From Bolinopsis microptera (taxonomy: Eukaryota > Ctenophora > Tentaculata > Lobata > Bolinopsidae): 64,000 nucleotides of DNA. The first letter of the stretch is position 1. Each line of letters starts with the position of its first letter. The translations under genes were made by a program, and so were the position numbers. The notes beneath the pieces are model-generated. The model ran no database searches. It was not told the origin of the DNA and saw only the letters and a program-made list of their open reading frames with translations. Positions 49,801-61,800 of this stretch are shown here, in pieces. The DNA lies in the NCBI RefSeq assembly GCF_026151205.1, contig NC_087075.1, forward strand, positions 2,702,359 through 2,766,358. Reading direction: 5' to 3'.

Positions 49801-52800
49801 TGACCTAAATTTAACCCCTTGCGATCTTGGTCAGTTCCCACGCAAGTCACTAACCAGTAACCACGCACGTGTTGCGGGAAGCACATGTTTTGGCAATATT
49901 CCACCATACAAAGCCAGCTTTCGTGAACATTTTGATATGGGCACGTGATTTCCTGTTCCCGTATTTTTTTTAAAGTGCGGCAATTTTCAGAAAAAAAATC
50001 GTACGCGAATTTAATTCGAATAATACGTTTAGTGCGAATTTAACCCTGGTAACCCTGTCTCATAATCATGATATAATATACAAAGAATAATACCGCTGTG
50101 TTTTCAGATAACATCGGAGCACTTGCTGCAAATACAGAAACAACTGCAACGACTGAACAGACGCAAAGAACGGACTGTGTCCCAGTCTCTTACTCCCTCA
50201 GGTTAGTAATTAATAGATAATGATAACTTCCTCACGTGCTGAGCCGCGCTATTATATAATATAATTATATTAAGTTATATATAACTTATATATATATATA
50301 TATAATATAATTTATATTATATATATAACTTAATATTATATATATAACTTAATAATACCTTACAATTGAGTTATAATTAATTTTAATTGGGAATTAATGA
50401 TATAAGTTACATTAACTTCAGCTGTTTATATCTAGCTCAATTAATAGAATCTAATAGTCTAAATAACTTAGTCTGTAAACTTGACTAATGGGTAACATTT
50501 ATTTGACTTTATGGACAGTTGCCGGTTCGTGGGCACTTCGGGAATGTTTTAGTTTCTTTTCAGCCGACATCAGAGCTATATTGTAATTGAATAAATAATA
50601 ATGTTAGCACCAAATTACGGCAGAATATTTTCAATTTACTCGAGAACATTTAATTGACTTCTTTAATAAACTTATCGTCGGTATTTGACTTATCAGTCAT
50701 CATCTTACTGATTACAATGGAACTAAGGGGTTTCAAACAAACACGAAACAGACTTTGTGACTTCTTCATGAAATATCTTCTATAATTACTGCTGCGTTGA
50801 AGCTCCACAAAAACAAAAACAGGCAGGGTCCTACTATTATTGCTCGTAGATTGTTATACTCCTCATTAACTGTTTCTCTAGAGAAGTTCTATAAACTGAA
50901 CTAAGGTCAGGGTTCTGACCAGTCGAATCGATGCGGGTTGAAATATTTATTTCAAAACTATTTCAGTGATGGAGAAGATGATGATCAGTCTTAAGAGCTT
51001 CCTGATGAACAAAACGATTGAACCTGAGAGCCTATACAAGGCAATGAAGGTAAACTTTAACATTGAAAGTTTAATTCTAGACCTGATTGTAATGTTTTGG
51101 AATTGTTTAAATATGATGCCCAATTACCAAAATATCCAATGACTTTAAATTGGATATCTACTTTTGATAAAAATTAAAGGATCAGTTCGTTTTATTAGCA
51201 GAAAATAAACAGCTAAAAGGGCAAACCGATCGAGCGGAACCGTGAAAGTCGATGTAATTTTTATAATATAAAGATACAATTCAAGTTGTAAATAACAGAG
51301 AATTTAATGAACAAAAAGCTGCACTACATGATCATTATTTCAAAAATCATATCACTTCAAGCATTCTTCACCAAGCTGCTCTATCAACGACATTGCTTAA
51401 ATAACTTATATATTCTATTTAATAAAGAAATAAATGCTTAGATCACGCCGTATCATTGAGGAAAGGGTTGAGGACAGGTTTGAGCAATTCGATTTTAGCT
51501 GCTCCGTAACTAAAGTAACTAAATTACCGACGGCATTCAAATAAAATGAAACAAAACTTACACAAGTGGTTGTTGCAGACCCCATTTCCCTTTAATAACA
51601 AGTTGACAACCTATGGAACGGAATGTCAACAGCAGTCACACTCCAAGTCTGCTGTCTTGAGATTTGTAAACTTCAAAGCCCACGTATTTTACTGAAGTGT
51701 CCCCTGACTAATGACCAAAATAATAATCACTACAAAATCCAGACAGACCAGAGCGAGTGAAGGCATATTTTATGTTCTGCCTACTGTCGATTGTCTGACT
51801 TGATGCTTTTACCTTTGTGAATTTATAAGACGGTTTTTTTACCCGCTTTCAGGCATCAGTCATCGCCCTCAAAAATATCACTATCATCGAGTTCGGGGCA
51901 AAAATATTGTATACCTCCAGTTAAAATATCCGGCTCACAATTCAACCTTTACTTATAAAAACTCATTTCAGGATCAGCAGAAGCGAGCAATGACACGTAG
52001 ACAAGGTTACGAGAAACTTCTGGACTTGGTCAAGGAGGGACATATCCTGTGTGACCGGTCCCCTGACAAGCCGAGTAATCAAGCTAGTGAGGAGTCACGT
52101 GATCAAGTTAGTGAGAGTCACGTGGTTTGATGATCAGCACACAGATAGCCCTACTGCTAGCTGCTACCAACAACAAAAGCAAAGGTTCGTATTATTCTCA
52201 TATTCGCCATATCGTTCGGTGTTTTCCGATAGCAAATTGAATCACGATTATATTCACATATACATATAGGATTGGTGATTGTTTTTACATCGTTATAGTT
52301 CACACAGCTAAGTAAATTAATAAATTAACGGATTAATGAAGGATACTAACAGTTATGAAAAAGCCAACAATGAAATTATTCCAAAAAACCAAATAAGGCT
52401 GACTAATAGTAATACGGATTAAGGACTGCAAAATTGACAATAGATTAACAGAACATTAGGGCTAGCTCAAAACTTCCTGGCTTCGACTGTCTTATCTTCG
52501 CCGTGACGAAAGCAGGACATGGTAAACTTGAAATAATTTAAAGGGTATCATAGTTTATTATATTACTGTGCTACGTATGCTCTTTTTAAAAGCAATGATC
52601 ACACAATTTGTGTATTGGGGGTACCAACACAGTAAATAATTTGTCAAAATGATTGTTTCTCACGGTGAGAAATTTAATGACGCAAAACGGTTTAAACATT
52701 TGAGTAGTGAAATTGACTATAAAAATTCGATGTTGACGCCAAAACTAGACAAAAAACTAATGTACATTAAGTCATGATGATTGCTGAGTTAACTAAAACG

Positions 52801-55800
52801 GTAAAACGGTAGCCTATATTAATGTAAGCAATCAGTCAAAATCAGGCATCCGATATTAAAGCTGGCCATCAGCCAATAGTACCTTGTTGGCACCCTTTTT
52901 ATTATTTACTCCCAATCAAGAATTCCCCAATTTTAAAATTAGTACCGCACTACTAGAAGTTATACTGAAATAATGAATCAGATTTTTAAACTATCTCAAA
53001 TGCTCCAATAATAATGATTTTTTCAGTAAAAAACGAAGTGCAGGGTTTAAAAGCCTGGAATCATTAGTCAATGACTAGACAGCATGGTTATTAAAATGCA
53101 AAACAACGAATGTCTTGATTTGAGGCCACATCATGTGACTTGAGGCCACATCACGTGACTTGGGGCCACGTCACGTGACTTGAGGCCACATCACGTGACT
53201 TGAGGCCACATCACGTGACTTGAGGCCGCATCACGTGACTTGAGGCCACATCACGTGACTTGAGGCCACATCACGTGACTTGAGGCCACATCACGTGACT
53301 TGAGGCCACATCACGTGACTTGAGGCCACATCACGTGACTTGAGGCCACGTCACGTGACTTGAGACCAGGTCACGTGACTTGAGGCCACATCACGTGACT
53401 TGGGGCCACATCACGTGACTTGAGGCCACATCACGTGACTTGAAGGCACAACATTTCATTTATGTCCTCTGAATATCATCATGTTAGATGGAAGAAAATG
53501 CTTCATAAAACTAATATCGAACTGAAATATGAGCTAACAAAATATATGTTTAAAACTGTACTAGACTGGGACATTACTATTAAGCTATTAGTTACTGCAA
53601 TGAAATTATCTCACGCTTCTACTTCAACAAGACTTGGTCTGCACTTTACTCCAAAATTTCCCTATATAGTACATAATATATTATATTATCAAAATACTTG
53701 TCAAAATGGCTTCAAATGGATTACACAAGGCGGAAATATTGCCACTTTCATACCTTGTGAATTTAAAAACGAACATTGAAAATTTAACCTAGAAAATTCA
53801 ATCGAGACAAACTGGAGACTGACTTTCCAGGACAAGGGTAAATAAGCTATTAAGTTCTGTAAATTCCTTGCCAAGGAGAAATCTGACGATTTCAGGCTTC
53901 TAAATAAATTCAATATTAATTCCTCGGTTTGTTCAATAATTAAACAAACCGAGGAAGGGTGTCATCACGGATTTCCCCTAAATTTAACAGAATTTAAGTA
54001 TGCGAGGGAATATATGAGTTAAATGATGCCAAAAGTGCCGGATATTTGATATTGCTAGATATATTTACTATAAATAAATTCTTACATTTATTACACGCTT
54101 CGATAATAAAATATATGGATACCCAACAAAGATGTACATTTAAGTCATTCAAGCGAGACCTAGTGTTGAAATAACAAGATTATGGACTTTTTTAATCAGT
54201 TCAGATTTTATGGACAAATATTTTTATGAAGTAACCAACATTGTGCACTTTCATATCAGCTCAGACATTATGGACAAAAAGTACTACTACTAGAAAAGAA
54301 CACAGTGATCTGCAATAAAATCATAGTATGAACTGTGTGCATGACATCGATGCCCTCCGACTGTACGTGACCAATAAAAACTGGACAGATATTTTAATTT
54401 TTACAATTGTGTAAGAATTACAAATTAGCTTCAACCTCCGTCGGTTCCATAATAGCGAAACAATGAGTCTGGAAATGGTGAAATTGTGAAATTGTGCGCT
54501 TTATCTTACTCCTCTATTCTTCTCAAATCATGCTGGTGTTATTCCGCCGAATACTCATACCTAATACCGGTTGGCGGTTAACCACAACAAAAAGTAAACA
54601 ATGGGTGCTTTCGTAAAAACTAATGTCTGGTTACAAAGTGAACACTAACGTTGAACACCGGGAGGTCTCATATTTTGATTCCCGTTAACGAATTTATATC
54701 TTTAATGGTTATACTAATACTGTAATATAACTAACCAATTCCCCAGTTTGTCACTACACGGCAAGTATAGAGAGTTCTTGTATCAAGACACAGAACGAGG
54801 TGGAGCTAGCAGTACACCGCGTCATGTCCGCTGTAATTTCTTACCTTCACTCTCGCCCTCTCTGTCCCAAACTCGCTACTGTTGCGCTCTACCTCGTCAC
54901 TTTCCACTTCAATCAGGTGATTTTAATATGGAGAATCATCCGTTTGGGTCCGCGGTGTTATAATTGGGGACGATAAAGATGAAACCAGACTGAACTTTTA
55001 TTTAAGAGGACACACAGGAGCCAAGAGATAGCCTTATTATATACCATTACTAAAATTATAATTTGGTATCTTTAGTTAGAATAGATGTTAATTGATGATT
55101 AATGGAACTCTTGTTTTCTTTCAGTCGGATGTGTTTTGCCTACATCGTCTGAGCTCTCTCTCGGTGTTTCAAGCACTACTCAGAGACTGCCAGCCTAAAA
55201 CAGTCATCAGTACTAGATACCCTCAGGTATGCCTCATTTTATCTGTTATCCCTACTAATTTTAACTAATTGTGTGTCAATACGCTGCAAGTACTACTACT
55301 AGCAAGTCAATGAGCAAGAAATAATTTGGACAGTCTATTATTTAGTGAGACGTGGACAAAGATAACTCTAACATTACCGTGTACCGGGTAAAAGACTATG
55401 TTTATCTTTGGTTATATACCAAACGCGGCAAAATTCAGTATTTTTCCAAGACGAATTCGAAAAATACTGAATAGAACGTTAATAAGTCAAACAAATACAA
55501 TGCTAAAATATTATTTAGGAATTCTCAATTCGTAGTTAACTTAAACTATACGTAATTTCCACATTACTTGCAGGCTAGTTATGTGCTCTATCGAACAGTC
55601 CTACACATGGTACAATTAGTTCTCTCTTCTATCTCTCTACTCCCCCTTCCCAACTACATTCACACCCTCAACCTCCCTGGTGCGTTGTCCAACACAATTA
55701 TTTGGTGAACTCTTTAGATTAATTATCATTTTGGCCAGGTCTGCCAAGTCGAATCATCGATATAACAGAAATAATGTTATTGTTACGTTTCAATTCAGTG

Positions 55801-58800
55801 AAGTTTTTGGAAAACCAAACAAATTACCAGCTTCATTATCACTTGGTACCTAATTCGGAGGTTTAAAGTAAATCGATTAAACAATTCATTTAAATTACTT
55901 GGCCACTGTTCAGGTACGATGTGGAGAGGGAAAACAGACACATTGGACATGATACCCAACTCCCTCGATCTTCTGAGAAGACAACTAAGTTTGCTTCTCA
56001 ACCTACTCAAAGGGGTGCGCATTGAGATTTTATTTTTTATTCTTTTTTATAATTATTGTTTAACAAATCGTTAGGATGTAGGAGGTGCTTGGTGCATTCA
56101 TTTATTCACTTTCAATTATTTCTCATCTTGTTGCACGATAAAATAATGATAGACTAATAACTAAAAACAATCATTGACAATAAACTGGTGACCCACAAAG
56201 TTTCAGCCTTCAGGTAAAGATATATTTTTCTTGAAATTTTCTTTACAAACCAGGGCCGGGTCAAGGAAAATTGAATAATTACTAGCCCTTTCAATAGAAG
56301 ATACAATACAATTAGAATTAAATTATTAAAATAAACAAATATAGACTAAATAAAATTAGTTTAAAGTAAACTCTATACTACACAAAACAATACTGTATAC
56401 AATACCTTGTCCGGTTACCCATTCAAGGATTGGTGCTGAAAAAAAGTTTGTACATTGTTTATTTGCAAATATACGCAATAGAGATCAATAGAAGAAGAGT
56501 AGCTGATACCTGAATTCTAAACTCCGGGCCACTCTTACTTCTTAGTCGAGAACAACTTGTTGCAGAGGTCATCGGAGACTTCTGCATTGCAATCTTGACA
56601 AGTCCCACTCTTCTTTTTGTCCTCTTCACATGGCCCACATCCCGACGGCATGGAGTGGCCTTCCCGATTATTCTCGAACGCAGGTGGTATGTCACAGTCC
56701 ACAGATGGTGTTGTTCATGTCCGGTGATGGATCAGGAAGGAAGTTACAGAGAAGCTGATATGCCAACGGCAAGGTGTAGTAGTCCATTTTTTCCTGGCTC
56801 CCGGGCATGTTACAGGTTGCTGTTGAATCTGAACCAGGGAGGCGCTTACAAAGGATCTCCGTTGATGTGTAAAGCGGCCGTCCCAAGTATAGTTGTAACA
56901 CTTGTAATCTTGTCCCTGTATCACTGGTGCATTACAACCCTCAGTTGTTGATCCTTCACATTCCTCGCATTTACCCTTGTCACCTCCATTTTTTTGGTGT
57001 TTGCATTCACCACAAGCATGATAGTTCAATTTTTTATTTGCGGAATAATCATTGAATGTGGTTCTCCGGCATTTTGTATGCTTTGGTCCAGCTGACCTTC
57101 TGCATTCGGTTGCTTTGACAGCTCCATGTATGCTCTGGAAGCATCGTATGGCATCTTTGTTGCAGAGTTCGAAATTACAATCGGTACATGCTGTTGAATC
57201 ACTATTGCAAGGTCCGCAGGTGTCAATATTAGTATAAGTTTTTGTTTGGATTTTATAAGTAAGGTTTGTTGGTACTCTAGTCTTTAGTTTTGCGATGAGC
57301 CAAAAAGCGGTTTACAATTGACGACATGATGAGACTGAAACCATACTTTCAGAATTCACCACAAAACTTCAAGTAAGCTGTTAGTGTTTATGTAAGAACA
57401 TTAGAAGGCTATATTGCGTATAAGAACGTATATTCAATATTAAGATGAAAAATATAACGAACTGGATTTTTGTATGGGCAATGATCAGGAATGCAAATAT
57501 CTAAAACCAGAGAAGGCGTTCACCAAAGGCAATTTTATTACAGGAATCAGTTGAGCTTCACAGATCAACTACCACTCACGTGCCTTTTGATCCACCCTCA
57601 CACACCCTGCATGACGAGATGTCACCTCAAAAAAATTCATTGCGTGACGTCACAACTCTTCACACCCCTGCCGCGTTTTATCACTCTTGCACAGAGGATC
57701 TCCACCGTTTCGAGCTGGAGGTGGCCGCAAATGAACCACTATTTCCTATTGATGAGCTCTTCATTTTTGATCTGTACATGGTAGGTGAGCTGGGAATATT
57801 ATAAGGCACGTTCACGTGTTTTGTAGCGAGTGTGGCAAGACATTTACTACGATCGTGGAGAAAATTGTACTATTTTGTGAATTGTGATTGGCGGATGTTC
57901 AACGCTGATTCATGATTATTCAGGGACTTCGACGACTTATGTTATACATACTTACAGTTACCTAGAACTGTGGTTAAACTAAATTAACTTTAAAATAATG
58001 TACGCAATATTCCGGAACCAAATTCATAAATACAAGACGCGTGATAAACAAATTGTGATTATAAACCACGAGTCATGCCCATAAAACCCCTCTAATCTTT
58101 TATTTTATACTTTACCCACCTCATAAAAGACTGTCAAGTGACCCAATGTTGGCTCAGGCACGTGAACGACTGTTGTCGGGGGAAACGCACGGTGGCATGA
58201 GTAACAGTGGGTTCGATACTACTTTCTGTCCGCTTCAGTCAACAACTTGTATACACAACAATATTTCCCAGGTAATCGATAACTATAAGATAGTACGGTA
58301 TGTTAGAAGAACTTTCTCCCTTTATTTTCTATAAAACTAAAAGTAATTCAAAGTGACCTGGAAAGTTAAGGTTATTATTTGGTCACGTGTCTCTTATCTT
58401 GAAAACAAACTGTGCTGCACTCTTGACGCAATTTACATTAAATTTCCGACTAATTATAATAGAGCAATAAGAGCTATTAGCGAGTAATTCATTGCCTTAT
58501 GTTAGGAGTTTTGTTAACAAATCGCAACCCTATCTCAGCTGTTTGGATATTTGAACTTCATCAGCTCAAGTTCCTTCTTCTCCACGTACATGTCCAGTCA
58601 GGGGTGGGCTGATCTTCTTATGCAAATATCCGGCCTATCTCGATCTTTCATGTCCTTCAAGGTGAGATAGAGATTCAGGTGGAATGTTCTCGACTGTATC
58701 AACATTCTACATGACATTAAGGATGTAATACTAATATAGATATAAAATACAATTATCAGAAACGTTGTGATGAATTATTTGTTTTCTTTTACCCCGATAT

Positions 58801-61800
58801 TTCATCATCTTGGCAACCATAAAATTGATTTTGATCACTCGGTTTCCTGTACATCTCAAAGCCTGCAGAATAAAACAAAGAAACTGTGTCAGGTCCATGT
58901 GAGGTTACAAGCGATACAGCTGCTACAAAAGGTCCTCCCGCACTGCAGACCCAAGACTGACATGGCTCTCAATAGAATTGGTAGGTAATTGGTAGGTAAT
59001 TGGTAGGTAGTTGGTAGGTAATCCCTATATTGTCAGTAAAGTCCATACTCGCTAGTAAAGTCTTTAAAATAACAATAATTATGTAGTAAAGTCCATACTT
59101 GCAAGAAAAGTCTTTAAAATAACAGCATTTACAATAAAGTCTTTAGAATAACAAAATTTACAGTTAAGTCCATGCTGGACACACTACCTCACCTGGTGTG
59201 GCCGGGTGAAGAGTATGTGTATCCGTGTATTGAGGACACGCCCCAAAATGAGGCTTCAGAGTTCCTGATCTCCACTTTCAACCCTAACAACTCTGTTAAT
59301 TGCAGGTAAATCTCACATAATATAATGTGTATCACTTATAATATGTTTCTAGAACTCTACTCCAATTCAGACTTACTTTCCCGCTCAATGCTCACTTTAG
59401 TCCTATTGTACACAATATATCGCTCCTCTCACCCTACCCACTACAGAGTTGAGCAGGAAGGCCAGACGGTTGTACACAACCTGGGAGGAAGAGGATACTG
59501 TCTGGGGTCCACCGCTCTCGGCTACGGCGTCTACTCCTGGAGATTTGTCATCACTAAAGCTAGCTGTGCTAATAACCAACTCGGAATATGTGTTGGCGTT
59601 TCCAAGTGAGTGTTAAATTTAGTTGCACTTGTTCACTGAAGAGGTTACAAATAAAAGCTAATTCGCGTGACGTCACAAGCTTTCTCACGCGTGACGTCTC
59701 CAGTTGTCTGACGAGACTATCTCTGCAGGTTTCCAGTGAGCGACTACAATCACCGCACTACCACGGATATGTGGCTGTACCGTGGACACACGGGTAATTT
59801 GTACAACGAGGGGGAGATGCCTGGGGAACCTTTTTTCCCGCTCTACGGACAAAACGATTACATAACAGGTTATACATTATTATACATTATACATTGTTAT
59901 ATATTGTACTGTTTTACCTTGACTTTATATTTCTGCAGCTTTGCAATTCATAGGATTTTAATTTTTAACCAACACAATTGGGCCTTCTAAACTTCATATG
60001 TTCTGAAAATTGAATGACCGTTTTACTGTACGCGCAACTTCTTAAAAACCCTCATCTGAATCCATCCTCAGTCGAACTAAACACAATAAAAGGGACCCTG
60101 TCCTTTGCCAAGAACGACGAGTTGCTTAAAGTGGGGTTCACGAACGTGTTCCACCGTGAGTTGTACCCTGTAGTGGTGTTCTACTGTCCTACCCCGGGCG
60201 AGTGTGTTAAGATAACGGAACTCAAGGTTATCAGTGTTAACTCTCAGAATACTCACATGGGTCAGTTTAGTAATAATTTAATAATTAGTAATAATAATTA
60301 GTAATAAATAATTTATACCTGGTTGTTAGTTAAACTGATGTTAGGCCCTCCTTCAATCTTTGCTTTGTTTTGACGTAGCGATGTTTCATAGTCTCCCCAG
60401 ATCAAGTGATTAATATACACGATTTATTGATCACGTGATCGAGTAATACTAATAGTTGAGTTTAATTAAGATAACGATAATATTTTGCTATACAAGTAGT
60501 TAAATGGCTGCCACCCCAGGAGAGCCGTGGTTAGCCCCCTCAACAGCCGTAGTAACGGAGGCAGTGGTGACACTCCTCGCACATCTTCACAAGCAGGAGA
60601 TCTGGCAGAGGGTCATCAGCACGGAGATTGTTGAGAGATTGGGTGTTATCACCCAGTACATGCAGGTTCAAACACAAGGAAATGTTTTGTTGCACAAAAC
60701 AAGTATCAATCTCATCTGTAACCAGTGCTGATTTTACATAATATGTCTAGCCTTAATTTCGTGGAACATTTTGAAACACTTTTGCCGATGATTAATTTGG
60801 AAACCTTTCCCAGAAAAAGGGTCAGTCGCCTCACGAGATGGTATCTTCAAATGTTTACAACAGTCTCTGGTCAGCTCTCGCTATTATTGGAGGATACGAT
60901 CGCGGACTTAGAATCGGATCCAGGTTTATTTTCGAGCACCTTTATTTTGCTAATATCATATTTCAATATGATAAACGTATCGGATTCTAAGCTTGAGAGT
61001 TACAATAAGTAATGATATTGATAAGTATCAAATAAGTAACCCCCACATTCAATAACCAAATCACTTAATCATTAATTAGGCCCTAGTATTATGTAGTATT
61101 AATTAATTTATTTCAATATTTATTTATTTATTTAAATGATATAATCCTGGTATTTTAGTGTGTTGGGCAACAACTCCTCGAACAGTGGTGTAATTATAAA
61201 GTACCTGACGGACAAGAATGTCAGTGTCCTCTGGCACAACAATCTCCAACTCAGGTGATTATTAACAACATACACTTACTGTTAAACTCAGCTCATAAAT
61301 AACGTCAAGTGCACTTTTAGTTTCTAAGTGATTGGATAAAGTACTTTTTCAAGAGATCTTGCAAAGAAGGAGTTATCAACTTATCCTAATATTTGGGAGC
61401 TACCACTTGACATTTTGTGCGCCGACGAAAATAAAGAAAATGGTCTACGTGGAAATAATAACTGCCGACAGGTTAATGGTCAAGGGAAACGCATTTGTTT
61501 AATTTTAAATAAAATTACCGGCATATTAATTTCTTGTGTTGGGAGATGATTAAATGAGCGAGACATGAACTAAGGTTACATATTATTATTATTTTAAAGA
61601 CATGAACTAACAAAAAGATCTACGTTAAATGTAATGCTATTTCAGTGGAAACTGGACAAACGACCGACCAAACACACGAATAAACAAACACACTGACAAA
61701 CGAAAGAAAGTTCCTCCAAGATACCGTGAACTGTGAGTTAAAAGTCGGCAATTCTTTTGATCGGTATCATCCATATATTATATAATCTATATTATTCAAT

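Larger units (their letters stand above)
46075..50107. other. HERC1 intron 35 (4.0 kb)
   Basis: No exon seen. It holds a foldback MITE (46357-46495), a hAT-type MITE (47619-48177), a G16 run (48498-48513) and a hAT-like element (49454-50048). The intervals 46504-47610, 48186-48497 and 48514-49445 are AT-rich with nothing recognisable. Confidence 0.65.

Noticed and set aside
53462-53779. 105-codon frame in HERC1 intron 38
   Set aside because: AT-rich composition, no domain, no splice or promoter evidence; probably chance.
60725-61012. 95-codon frame overlapping exon 52
   Set aside because: The HERC1-conserved sequence (ALAIIGGYDRGLR) is in another frame with proper splice sites; this frame has no similarity.
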